From positions 12,149,678 to 12,213,677 of the forward strand of contig CM022671.1 of assembly GCA_012295275.1 (NCBI GenBank): 64,000 nt of DNA. Reading direction: 5' to 3'. The notes below the pieces were generated by a model, which made no database searches, had not been told where the DNA came from, and worked only from the letters and a program-made list of their open reading frames with translations. The stretch is from Chrysomallon squamiferum. Lineage: Eukaryota > Mollusca > Gastropoda > Neomphalida > Peltospiridae. Position 1 is the first letter of the stretch. Each line of letters starts with the position of its first letter. The position numbers and the translations under genes are program-made. This document shows, one piece after another, positions 31,501-43,425 of the stretch.

Positions 31501-34245
31501 CATCACAAAGACAACGTGATCGTGTCATACAGACATTATCGAGACCGTACAAGGAATCTTCCTTTCTCTAGATCTGTACTGATTGACATGTTTTAGAAAA
31601 CCTTTAACCTAAACGCCTGTTCTGATGCATCTCGTGACTGTGACGAATGGTGAAGACGTGGATTAAAATGTTTTACATCTGCTGTCGAATGAGCGTGCGA
31701 TCTGGGTAATCGTGAATGTTCCGTAACTGTGGCAAAGCGACCTTGTAATTTGCAAGCATTTGTTGACAAAAATCGAGTAAGTAAGTATTAACCTAAAAGT
31801 AGCAAATCACAGGGCTTGTTAGCTTATCACCATATTGCTTGTTACAAGTAACTGCAGTAATTGATTTCTAATGTTTACGAGAAATTTCCGCCATGCTTTA
31901 GACCCGTGTAAAAATAGATATTTTATTACTAATGTTTATATTTTTAATACGTCATTTCAAATTTAATATTTTAAATCGTTTATGTGAGAAGGATTTAATG
32001 TCAATCAATACAGTATGAATTAATTTATATGCCAACACTTTTGATTTCAATTGTCAGCAAGATATTTATTTATTTATTTATTTATTTTCCTTTTATCTAC
32101 TTAAATCAAGTGAAGCATAAAGATTTACGAAACACAAGAGGAAATTAAGCATGTATGCACGAACATACCATTTAATTTTTCCTTTTCCTGTTCATAACAA
32201 AGATTTTAACATTTGACCTTAAACTATGCATTTTTCATTTCGTAATATGTATGTAATGTATCTGTATATTAGTGATGAATGAATCGGACAGCTTTCTAAA
32301 ATGAGAAAATAAATTAACAGCCTTCGTTTTCTCACGGTCAGTCACATTGCTGTTGCACTGAACATATGCGAAGAGACATACTAAATAAACATAACATGAT
32401 TTATATATACAAACGTCCACACAAGCATATATAAATTGTTTTGATAACATATATATATATATATATTATTTAAATATTTATCAGTATCTGACTAACTGGA
32501 ACAGTTAAACACTAAGCTAAACTTTTTATTTATTTATTTATTTATTTATTTTATTGATATGTTGTATTTGTTAAAGAAAATATTTTGATAATTTGTGGAA
32601 ATATTATATTTTATTATAAATAATACATTAATCTACACTGCTTTCAGCAGTGAGTAGACACTGAGCTGAGGTATAAACATTTATAATTTTATAAAAGTAT
32701 TTTTCAAAAGACATAATAATAAATATTAATAACAGCAGAACAACAACAACAACAACAACAACAACAATAATAATAATAATAATAATAATAATCATAATAA
32801 TGATAATTCTCTGATGGTGTTGGGTGTTATTCAGTCAAATGATAAACAACTGACAGGCTTTCAACAAATGTAACACCTATCAATTTGTTGTTTTTCTTTT
32901 CCACTTTTTTATTTTTATTTATTTATTTTATTTTTTTTAATTATTAGAAAGTTATAACACTGCATAAAAATAACATATCTGTACAGTTGACAACCTGAGT
33001 GGATTTCATAAATAAATTATAAATTATTTTCCTTCCTGTATAGATTTGTATCTCGATAATCTGCAGCAATGGTTTAGTTTACTAAAGAGTAATATTCCTG
33101 TTATCTGAAGTTTAGTGTTTTACTTTAAAGACAAATCAGACAAAACTGACCACTGAAACTAACAGACCGTATTAAATCATTAAGACACATGATCTAGCAA
33201 GTTTTAATACATCTCAGTATCAGTTTAATGTGTTTTTTCAGCAGCTATAATTCGTGAACCCAGATTATGAATAAATTAACTTTGCAAATTAATTTTATAT
33301 CAGAGTAATTTGATTTGCAATAAAATTTAACTGGTATTTTTTTTTTCCTTACTATATCAAGAAAAGTGATACAGCACAAGCTGTATATAATGTAACAGTG
33401 TGAAAATCTTTATTTTTTTTATATATAAACCACTTTTAAGAAAAATAATATTAACAGATATTAGCTTATCTTTACTTACGTTAATTACAACATTAGAAAG
33501 CTTGAAATAATGATCAATACAAAAAGAACAGTTAAACTGATAAGCTACAAAAATAACACTACTGACACAAGCGGTAAATAACCAGAACCAACTAGTTTGA
33601 AAATACGTTTTTTTTTTTTCCCCAACATCATATAATTAATTATCGGACTTTAATGGATGAACAAATTTGTTTTCTTCGTGTATAGTGTTTGCGTGACAGC
33701 ATGTGTGTCTTTATACACATGTGATCGAATGTATAAGGAGACGTATACATTCCTTGTACTAATCTGTTTTACTTCAGTATATTAACTTTATTTTTATTGC
33801 TCATGATTAGAATTCTTAGTAATAAATCAAACCTAAATATCCCCAAACAAAAACTGTCTTCAAGCTGACACTGAAACAGAACTGAAAAACACTACTGTTT
33901 AAAAAGTTTCAAATTAAGTAATTGATTCATTTAAATAATTGTTTACTTTAAACTGTATAATTCGTTTGTAAATAATTGTTTTTAACAACTCGAAAATCAA
34001 TAATATCTCTGAATAGAAAATACTTTAGACAACATCTTTTCCAAATGTTACTGCTCTTAAAATTTTTCCAAATCACTAATTTGTTTATTTTCTAATATAA
34101 GAACTACCATTGTTGTTACTATATTTATCGTCGCTATTGTCGTTGTAGCTGTGACCATAGTCGTGGTTGTCGTTGCTGGGTTTTTAAAATTAATTAATTT
34201 ATTAATTAATTATTTTATTTATTTACATGTTGGTTTTCTTTTCAG
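28526..34245. other. 5.7 kb gap: probable first intron or upstream region of the TRIM-like gene
   Basis: Mostly AT-rich with short GT, TA, ATTT and AAC/AAT microsatellites (for example 32737-32792). No protein-coding exon is recognised. The only block that differs is about 31380-31788, listed separately. Confidence 0.5.
31380..31784 (+). promoter_or_regulatory. Candidate alternative promoter / noncoding first exon of the TRIM-like gene
   Basis: In AT-rich surroundings this block is visibly richer in G+C and CG dinucleotides (CACGTG, several ACGTG, GATCG, CGAGAC). It ends at the consensus donor A|GTAAGTAAGT (GT at 31785). Spliced to the acceptor at 34245, the ATG at 34255 would follow almost at once. 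No long open frame is seen, so it would be a 5' UTR exon. Inferred from composition and splice signal only. Confidence 0.3.
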
Positions 34246-34254
34246 TTACGTAAG

Positions 34255-36266
34255 ATGGCAAAATCATCAGTGCAAAGCACAACGTCCAAATCTCGCTTTC
34301 TGAAGTGTCTGTTCTGCACACATCATTTTTCATTGGGCGAACGTAAACCTTGGTTTCTGAAATGTTGTTTGAACACTGTGTGCTCGAGATGTGCACAAAA
34401 ACTCTACATAACCGAGAGCGGGCACGTGGAATGTCCGATCTGTCGAAGGAAAGTTCCAGCAGAAGACTCTTTTAGAGGAAGTGACAACAGTGTCATACAG
34501 ACAAGCCGTGACACTACTGCCTGTCCTGATGATGTCTCTGTGGATGGATTCTCTATAGACAGTCACGTGAATGGCACAGAAAATGGAATTAATTACCAGA
34601 ACGGATTGAAAACTGAAAATGAAAAGCAAAAGCAACAAGTAAACGGATTGACGTCTGTGTCAGACAGCTCTAGTGTTAGTTCCAGAAGTAAGACAAACAG
34701 GATTAGAGACGACAGCGTGTCTGTAAACAGTGAGAGCGATTTCACTGATGATCTAACTGTAGCAGATGCAGAAGATGTTGAATTATTACTAAATGTAACT
34801 TATGACAATGAGTCAGTTTTCTCTGATACATGCAGTACCATGACGTCGTTGTCTGTGTCTTTACCGCTTGACCCAATCAGAGTGAAGGCGATAGAATTCA
34901 ATAAAGTTCAGAACGACAACCTTCTTCCATGCCAGGTGTGTAATCTGTCACGTACCTCCTCCTGGCGGTGTGAAAACTGTTGTATGTTTCTATGCGACGA
35001 CTGTCAGGTTAAGCATAAATTTGATGTGAAAACGAAAAGACATGCACTGGTTCCCTTCGACGTCCTGAAATCAAGACCATTAAAACTGTTTAATCACAAC
35101 CATTTTTGTCAAGTACATCCGTTCTCCAGACTCACTCTTTTCTGCTGCTCCTGTAACGTTGTCATCTGCAGCACGTGTACACGAAACGCACATGAACGTA
35201 AAACACACAGTGTTACAACGGTCCAGGAAGCGTTTGGTAAAAGAGTGAAGGTTACTAGTCAGCTTCTCGCAGACGCACAGGCGAAAATAAAAACCATATC
35301 TCAACGATCAAACAGACTAAAACAAAAAACTGAATGTTCTATGGTATCCATAAACTGTGCTGAAAAGCTAATTACCTCAACGTTTGACGCTATTTCAGAA
35401 GCTATTAACCAAAGGAAAAATGAACTTATAACCGAGTTGTTCAGATCTCAGACTCCCGAATCATTTGAGGACACAGAGAAAATAGGAAGCCAGCTGTCTC
35501 TCCTGCACACTGCACATGACTATACTAACGAACTCAGATCTAAAGCGGACTGTGTTGAGTTCCTTCAGCAGTATCCCAGTGTTAGTGAAACATTGAGAAA
35601 TTTAATAGAGTTAGAAAGTGAAGAAGTTGAATATTCAAGAAAAGGTGTGATGTATGAAGATACGTATTTTGATCTGGTACTGAAATTAATTAAGAACATT
35701 GGAAATTTGAAATCTGTAACTTTTAAACCAATAGAAAATGCGAACAAAGATGAAGTCACCATTAAACCATTTCATACCACTGAAGGTAAGCCTTTGTTTT
35801 TGTTCCTCTATTTAACAATAATTAAAATATTTTGACTTTTTAAAAAATAATAATCACAATAATAATTATTTAATGAATTATATGTTTGTTTGTTTTTTTT
35901 GTTGTTTTTTCTTAATATCTTTTAAATAATTTTTTTAAACTTTAGAATCTTTCTGTTCTTAATATTCTTTTTTCTTCTTCGTCATGATCATCATCATATT
36001 TTATTTATATTTATGATTTTTTATCTTGTTATTGTTACTTTACTATAAATTTAATAGTTACACCCCATATTCTTTATTCCACATATTTCAATCAATATTT
36101 TAGTGACGTCATTGGAGTCTTCGTTTGTCCTGTCTGGAGATATTTTTCCTCAAGAAAGCAACAGCTGTGAATTAAAATGTAAGTTTATATACATAAGTAT
36201 TATAATTGTTAGTATATAGATATATATACTGCATGTTCTGGAGGATGGTGCATGTGTGTGTGTGTA

Positions 36267-36349
<83 letters not shown>

Positions 36350-37497
36350 CCTGTTTGGTAAGCTTTTTAATTACTATTTTGTCTTCTAGGTTTACCGAAC
36401 AATCGGATGATCATCCTTCAGACTTCAAATACAGTTGTCAGTATTAATTGTAAGTATATCTAACAGAACAAGTATTTTACATGATTTTAACATTGTGTAA
36501 GTAATAATTAAATGCTGAAAATAGCTATTTTATAAACGGGCTATAGCTTAGTGGTACACTAATAATTTGAAGTGTAATTGTTCGTAGTGCTTTCTCAGAG
36601 AATACTCTTTTCAGTCAGGGCTGTGGAGATTATCAAATGTATTTTGTTATTTATGCTAGCTGTTTACTCTCTTATAATAATCATAAAAAAACATGGTTTA
36701 CATGTAGTAAATTTTAATCCTTAATTCATATTTATAACGGTTTTTTGTTGTTGTTGTTTTTTTCACTAGGTCCCACTCTTAATTTTGATCAAGGAACAAT
36801 GTTTGCTGAGAGGTCAATTTTAGGTGACGACATCATGACAAACCACCCACCTGAAGAACCTCTGCCGGAGACTGGTTGCCGACTCAAGGCCTATCCAGGC
36901 GCTTTGGCTGACAGAACTCTGTGTGGGTACGCAGTAATAAACTCAAACTGGCCAGTCTTACCCAAAGGCAAATACATGTGGGTAACAAAAACTATGATGT
37001 CTCTGAAACAAAAGATTCCTGACAACAAAATGGTGTTCGAAGCGGCTCTCACGGACAGACCGGTGGACGCTAGATTCAGTCAGAGAATTGGGTCAAGTGT
37101 TGTCCTTGCTGGTTGTGATCAGCATCAATCGTTGTGTCTCAAAGTTAAGTATAACGGAAAGGTAATGGCACATATACCTAGCGGAAAAAATAGACCATCG
37201 GAAAAAGGACACTACGACATAGGATTCCTGCTTGATCTTGATAACACGACATTACATATATTCAATATGCTCTCAGGACAGTGTATTTTCTCTATTCATG
37301 ATATCGATGTAACAAGACCTCTTAGGCCCGTTTTCTGTGTAGGACGATACACATTTGCTGACATTAAGTTAAGATTAGTTACGGGAAATAAGGTTGCCTT
37401 ACCTGAAGGCGTGAGCGCTATTTTGAGAAGTATATATGATGATGATAGATGCAGTACGCTGACGTTTACTGTTGACGAATCAGCGGGCGTCAAATAA
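34255..37497 (+). CDS. TRIM-like protein: RING, two B-boxes, coiled coil, SPRY-like C-terminus
   Basis: Likely a tripartite-motif protein, a family of ubiquitin ligases and regulators. Exons 34246-35785 (ATG at 34255), 36104-36178, 36390-36449 and 36770-37497 join in phase 1 to 797 residues. RING-like finger at 18-63: C18-x2-C21, C38-x-N40-x2-C43-x2-C46, C60-x2-C63. The expected zinc His is Asn40 (CLNTVC), so metal binding or E2 activity may be altered. After a Ser/Asp-rich linker come B-box 1 (about 225-265, CQVC...CENC...CDDC) and B-box 2 (about 284-318, CQVHPFSRLTLFCCSC...C..C...H...H), then a coiled coil (about 325-400). The last exon ends in a SPRY/B30.2-like segment (GFLLDLDNTTLHIFN, then LRPVFCVG). 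SPRY assignment is less certain than RING/B-box. An upstream in-frame exon may extend the N-terminus. Confidence 0.85.
36270..36347 (+). repeat. (GA)n tract in a short TRIM-like intron
   Basis: About 78 bp of GA dinucleotides in the 211 bp intron between exons 36104-36178 and 36390-36449, ending about 40 bp before the acceptor. Confidence 0.92.
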
Positions 37498-37767
37498 TTC
37501 TTCTAAGTACACAAAGGACACATTAGATATATTCCCTGACTGTCTGGGAAAAGAGCGCGGTTAAGTGAGGGGGTCCTGCCGGTACTTTGTTCCGTGGCCC
37601 AAGAGCTAAGAAGGGCCCCACACCAACTATACAAAATCCAAATCGAGAAAAAGCCCTTTCTGCTACCCTCGGCCCGACATAAACTTACATTCACATATAC
37701 AAACATCACTATACTTGTCACTAATTAATTGAATATTTTGTTACATTATGTTCTATCTGATCATGGA

Positions 37768-37773
37768 AATAAA
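37768..37773 (+). terminator. Polyadenylation signal of the TRIM-like gene
   Basis: AATAAA about 270 bp past the stop codon, a normal 3' UTR length. Confidence 0.6.
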
Positions 37774-38295
37774 GTATTTATGAGAGTTTACATGTAGATT
37801 TACTGGACATGAAATCCTCAATCTTTGCCTGCCTCGGAGCCTAATTTATATTGCTGTTTAATTTAAAAATTGATAAAATCATATTGCAGGGGATTATTTA
37901 TTTAGTGGTTTCACATAATCTGGAAAGATTAAATGATGGGGAAATATTAAAAACAAGAAAAAAGAAACAATGTCTGTCGATATATACGTTTTAAATATAC
38001 ATGTATAATTTATAAATGTAACTGTAAAGTGGCTTATGTGAAAATAATGAAAAATGAGTTACTTATCTGTGATTATTTAATATTTATGTTTTAAACCTTC
38101 CATGTATGATACTTTGTCTTATGTCTTGCTTTTTTTTTTTTTTTTTTAAAATAATAAATGATAAACGTTCTACGTTTTTATTGAATACTTTATTTTCTGC
38201 TTACCAACATATTCACTGTGATATTAACAGGTCGCCGGATCAGTTCTCCATGTTGCCCCTTCCCCTACTATATATAATATATATAATAAAAATTA

Positions 38296-38349
<54 letters not shown>

Positions 38350-39259
38350 CGCACTCACGAGAACACAGCTGTTTAACTCGTGCTGCAGAGCGATATTTTT
38401 ATTACGTTAAGAGAAACTTTGATCTTCCCTGCATGCGATGACGTCACCATATATGCGCACACAAACATAGACACACATACACACACATACACACAAACAC
38501 GCATACGAATACAAAATAACGGAACAGAAAATGAGCAAGTACAAAATAGGTGAGTCTAAAATACAAAGGATGTTTATAGAATATTTTTGTATTCAGAAGC
38601 TATTCACGAACGGAGATAAACAGATATTGTTAATTAGTGCATCAAATGTCTTATCATTAATTTTTAACATATGCATACATACATATAAATTCAAATGGCA
38701 AACAAAGGAAACAATTTATGAGAAGACTAATTATAATTTCGTCATTCTAAAGTTTGATTGAGATTATACTGAGTTTTAAATATCTGCGTCTGGAGACGTT
38801 ACAAGAAGATTGTGCCATTGGCAAACAAGTTCTGAAAAGAAGAATTTATCATTTACATAAAAAAAAGTATTCTTTTCAGAACTTGTTTTCTTGATTATCG
38901 CTGCCTTGAAATATAGAACAATAAATACAACTTTGAAAAATATTCTCTTCACTCTGTATTCAAATTCTCTCTTGAAATGTTTGCAATTTAGGCTTGGATA
39001 ATTTGTAAATATTTTTCTAGGGTATAAAATATTCTTTTTCACCGCTTAATGTATGTATGTTGGTTCCGCTAAATAAAGTGTTGTTTTAGAGATAAAATAT
39101 GTGTTTTGCGAAATCACACTGCATTGTTTAGGCTGCTGTAACTACAGACATCTTGTTTTCTGATTAAATGTTACATTTTTTTTGTAAGCATTTATATATG
39201 TATGTATGTGTGTGTGTGTGTACGAACGTACGTACGTATGTATGTATGTATATGTTTAT
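37774..39259. other. Intergenic, no gene seen
   Basis: AT-rich sequence with T-run 38132-38147, a GT array and short TG/TATG repeats near 39200. A 76-codon open frame at 38531 lacks domain or splice support. Confidence 0.5.
38299..38347. repeat. (GT)n microsatellite
   Basis: About 24 GT units about 0.5 kb past the TRIM-like 3' end. Confidence 0.9.
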
Positions 39260-39435
39260 GTCTATTATTCACATTCTATAAAAGAGAAATTTACAACGAC
39301 TGTGAATTTTATGTACAAAATAAACATTCAGTAAACAACCCTATATAGATTACATACGAATACATGAATATTATAATCTGGTTCAAGGACATCTATGAGT
39401 ATCGTACTATAAGTATTACGCTAAATGTGATTATG
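39260..39435. repeat. Duplicated 5' flank block, upstream copy (pairs with 42515-42712)
   Basis: Shares ordered stretches with 42515-42712: TATTCACATTCT, AGAGAAATTTA, TTACATACGAAT followed by ATGAATATTATAAT, and ATTACGCT followed by AAATGTGATT. Differences and indels are many, so this is an older part of the P450 locus duplication. Confidence 0.7.
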
Positions 39436-40393
39436 AGATTATTCATTCATACACACCAAATCCAACTCTCACATGCACCGGATTCAGACTGTAGCACATA
39501 CATTTAAAACAACAACAACAACAACAGCAACAACAATAATAATAATAACAATAATAATAATAACAATAATAATAATAATAATATTGTCGTGAATTGATGT
39601 ATTGAAATTCATACGATTTTTAAAAAGTATATAAACAAAAAGGTTATCGCAACAACAACAGTGGTTAATAAACACATTCCAAGGAAAATCATTTGATTAA
39701 ATCCTTGCTTTTTCTAAGACTTAAAAGACTCTGCATATCTTATGACCAGACCATGATCAAATTTTAAAACATAAATTACTTATTTGCATAGTAATTCTTT
39801 TATTTATGGATAATTTAAAGGAGAACAGTGGTTTATATTTTCTTTTCCGAAAACACACAATTTCCGATACATTGCTCAAAGGGTTATGAACGTTACGATA
39901 GTTCAAACCTAAGGCCTCTGTTATAATATTAAACCTAGGAAAACTATTTGAAAAAGATGTTTGAGGAGATTTAATGGCCTTATATAATTTTACCTGAAAC
40001 GAAGGAACGGTTTGCCTGACATGTGAACAATAATACTGTCAGATGCTTTTGTTCGGGGATTATATAGCATACACTACTTTGCTGCTAGGTTTTATGTTTT
40101 GCTCTAGTCAGAAATAGTACATTTATTACATTAGATAATTACAATAAAGCAGTCTTTAAATTCAACCCTTTGTCTCACCATTATTGTATTTTCAGATCTA
40201 CTTAATTATATTACGTCATCGTAGTGTAGAAATATTTTGCAAGAATGAACAACCAGCTGCTTCTTAAATACTAAACATAAATGAAACAAATTTACGTGTT
40301 AGGTAAATTTACATGTTAGGTTGATAATGACGCTCAGACAAATGGAAATATTCAGACGGGTAAACGTCAGAATTTTAGATCAATGTAAAATGT

Positions 40394-40542
40394 AAAAATA
40401 CATTTGAATAATTATAAGCTGGCGCCAGGTGGTCCCCTCTTTCATCCTACACATTACCGTCAGGTGCTGGGTATTTGTGTAAACAACTGGGGAGGAAAAC
40501 AATATATATATTTATACAACTTTTCTTTTCACATAGCTTGAA
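40394..40542 (+). promoter_or_regulatory. Conserved P450 promoter block, relic copy
   Basis: Identical to 43058-43206 at 147 of 149 positions with no gaps. Contains GGCGCC, an E-box-like CAGGTG, a forkhead-like TGTAAACA and a TATA-like run. It drives no intact reading frame here, because the adjoining exon lost its ATG. Confidence 0.75.
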
Positions 40543-40700
40543 AAACATTCGTTTCGCTCTCTATTCTAATTCTAAAGACCAGACGACTTTCTGCCAGACC
40601 TTGCATCCCTGATAAGAAAGCAGAAATAAACGATCAAAAAACGTCGAATCTAAAATCGCTGGGTTACCTTTTCTTGGAACCCTTCAGTATTATACAACCG
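40541..40700 (+). pseudogene. Relic of P450 exon 1
   Basis: Matches exon 1 of the P450 at 43209-43404 but is broken. A 12-base deletion removes the start codon, a shorter gap lies in the presequence, and a deletion of about 22 bases removes the segment encoding the proline-rich hinge (EIPGPAG) and shifts the frame. The donor CCG|GTAAGTGTC is kept. No further P450 exon follows before the duplicated 3' flank at 41325, so the rest of this copy is gone. Confidence 0.88.
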
Positions 40701-40772
40701 GTAAGTGTCTTTGTTATATAATAAAAACATTACATTAAAATTCACTAATGATTCACTAATGATTCACTAATG

Positions 40773-40813
<41 letters not shown>

Positions 40814-41324
40814 TATGTATATGTATATTATATCCTGTTCCTAAGGTGAACATTCTCACAAGATAACTCATTGTCAAGGACGAGTTATTCTGTATTAAAC
40901 ACTAGATGTCACTAGATGTCGATTACAGGTCGCTGTATTTAAGGTACTGTATTGAAATAATCAAAGATACATTTAATAATAATTATAATTATAATAAATT
41001 ATAAAGCTGAGGAATAGTTAATACAAATTTTAATTAGTATCTAAACTGTTTGTAATGTTAGTATTGTTAATCAGTATTCGTAGTAAAAATAAGTACAGTG
41101 TTGGTGTAAAAATCGTTTTATTTATTATAAATTGCTTATAAATAACAGTAAAAACAAACTAGAACATGTTTTTTTATAATCGTTTTTATTTCATTTAATA
41201 TTTGTTCTGAAAAATATTAAAAACACTTAATTTTATTTATTTTGAGTGTTAATTTGTGTTGGTAATTTAATTCACTCATTAATCTCTCAAAGATACTTTT
41301 CTTTACAATTATAAGACATGTATG

Positions 41325-41510
41325 GTAGACCGAACGTATCATAACATCTAACTTCACTTTTTTCTTTCTTTTTCCTTACCTTTTCTTTTTTAAAGCTATT
41401 ATCACTTACCTTAAATTTAAACCAGAATTAATTTTTTACAGTGCACAGAGAAATCTCAAACATAATACTGTAAATATCAAATTAGCTGTGAACCCATTAA
41501 CAGTTATTGC
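41325..41510. repeat. Duplicated 3' flank block of the P450 (pairs with 52435-52597)
   Basis: Shares GACCGAACGTATCAT, then TTTCAAACATAAT-like and CTGTAAATA segments, and ends in AACCCATTAACAGT, in the same order as 52435-52597, which lies about 1.7 kb past the P450 stop. This marks the far end of the lost copy. Confidence 0.75.
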
Positions 41511-42514
41511 TTACAATGGTCAATCTATGGTCAGTCTATAGTCTGTAAAGTAATACTGCTGAAGTAATTACATCACAATCATATTAATGTTTAGTATCCG
41601 TCACGAGACCCGAACAGCAGTCTTGGAACGGTTCTTTACATGACACGAACATTTTACACGAACGCTTTGAAATTGGACGAATTATACCCTCTTGACGACA
41701 GCAAGTTCTCCATGATTAGTGACGTTTACAGATTTCGCTGTCCATTCACGGTTCTAAAAATAGCAGTTCTTGTGTTTTTTTCAGATGTACGTTATTGCGT
41801 CTGTAAATAATGTCTCCAACCTAGACTTCATAGGAACGTTCCTGAAGACGATTTGTAACAAAATCTCTTGCCTGCTGATTCTCACCAATCTTGAATATTT
41901 TCATGTTACTTCTTTTAAGGGGAAGTAAATCTTTGCCATTTCTTTGGTCAAATTTCCTTGCTTTTTCTGGTGATACTGTTTTCAGCTTCCGTGTTGAGCG
42001 ATGGCTTTACGAGAGTTTGTGAGGTAGGAAGGGGAAGAATCGTTGTACGTCATTATTTAATGTAATCATTTAGACAACATATATATAAATGACTATATGT
42101 ATATATGTATATGTATAAATATATGTATATATATATACACACACAATTTTATATGCGTACTTGTGTGAGAGTGAGAGGTCCTGACAGACTGAGGCAAATT
42201 TGTACTTTTATGCAGTGCACTAAAGTATTTCCTTTCTTTTATCTTTCTGTTTCAGGGATAAAATTTGTATTGTGACATTACAGTGCACTGTTTATGCTAT
42301 TATAATTACAGAAATAATGGTATTTATGTGTGTAAGTATGCGAGTGTTTTCAAATCTGGTACTATTAGTCAGCCTATCAAGGTCGTCACTTTGTTTAACT
42401 TGGTGCATTAATGATGAGATAAACCAAAATGTATTTGTTACGTGGCATAATACACATTTTATCTTTGTAACAGACTACTGAAATTACAGAATGTATGTAT
42501 GTATGTATGTATGT
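41511..42514. other. Intergenic, between relic and intact P450 copies
   Basis: Mixed-composition sequence with no recognised gene. A 60-codon minus-strand open stretch (about 41820-42005) looks somewhat protein-like but has no start, homologue or splice frame that I can name. Confidence 0.45.
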
Positions 42515-42712
42515 TTATGTTGTTATTCACATTCTGTAATAGAGAAATTTATAGACAACTCAATATTTTTTGTGGGATGATTGTAAATTTTATTAAAATA
42601 AATCATCAGTAATTAACCATGTATAGGTTACATACGAATAAATGAATATTATAATTTTGTTTAAATCTTTATGATTACAATAATAACGAATATTACGCTG
42701 AAATGTGATTTA
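42515..42712. repeat. Duplicated 5' flank block, downstream copy (pairs with 39260-39435)
   Basis: Downstream partner of the block at 39260-39435, in the 5' flank of the intact P450. Confidence 0.7.
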
Positions 42713-42884
42713 AAAAAATATATATTTATTTTATATTTTTGTTTTGCAATAGATAGAAATATACCATTTATTACATTCGACAAGTGATCTAAAAAGAATA
42801 TATCCTTATAAATATTATAAAACATCAGTAATAAAAATCATTTAAATTTAAACCATTGCCAAAATATTATTATATTTTCTATTT

Positions 42885-43425
42885 AATTATATTACATCGT
42901 TGCAATGTAGAAATATTGTGATAATGAATAAGCATACTTCAACATAAAGGAAACAAATTTACATGTAAGGTAAATTATGATTTTGCTGATAATGACGCAC
43001 AGACAAACGGAAACACTCAAACAGGTAAGCATGAGAATTAGGTCATTATAAAATGTCAAAAATACATTTGAATAATTATAAGCTGGCGCCAGGTGGTCCC
43101 CTCTTTCATCCTACACATTACCGTCAGGTGCTGGGTATTTGTGTAAACAACTGGGGAGGAAAACAATATATATATTTATACAACTTTTCTATTCATATAG
43201 CTTGAACAATGAAAGGAAAAACATTCGTTTGGCTCTGCATTCAAAATCTGAAGACAAACACAAGACGACTTTCTGCCAGACCTTGCATCCTTGATAAGAA
43301 AGCAGAAACAAACGATCTAAAAACGTCGAATCTAAAATCGTTTTCAGAAATACCGGGGCCGGCTGGCTTACCCTTTCTTGGAACTCTTCTGTATTATAAA
43401 ACCGGTAAGTGTCTTTGTTACATAA
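42885..43425 (+). repeat. Segmental duplication, downstream copy (pairs with 40195-40725)
   Basis: Contains the promoter and first exon of the intact P450 gene. Colinear with 40195-40725, with identity peaking in the 149 bp promoter block. Confidence 0.9.
43058..43206 (+). promoter_or_regulatory. P450 promoter block
   Basis: The 149 bp ending two bases before the P450 ATG (43209). A TATA-like run at 43166-43180 lies about 30-40 bp from the start codon, so the 5' UTR must be very short if it is used. Upstream are TGTAAACA (forkhead-like, 43142-43149) and CAGGTG (E-box). Near-identity with the relic copy at 40394-40542 supports recent common origin, gene conversion or constraint. Confidence 0.6.

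Larger units (their letters stand above)
40195..40725 (+). repeat. Segmental duplication, upstream copy (pairs with 42885-43425)
   Basis: Colinear with 42885-43425: diverged distal flank, then a 149 bp near-identical promoter block, then a broken copy of P450 exon 1 and its donor with about 20 bp of intron. Confidence 0.9.

Noticed and set aside
36537-36600. tRNA-like sequence with TAGCTTAGTGGTAC
   Set aside because: A-box-like only; no B box at the right spacing and no stable cloverleaf. Possibly SINE-derived, but not enough to list.
40740-40830. CRISPR-like look of repeated TTCACTAATGA units and AT arrays
   Set aside because: Three direct copies without spacers in an animal genome; a simple tandem repeat.
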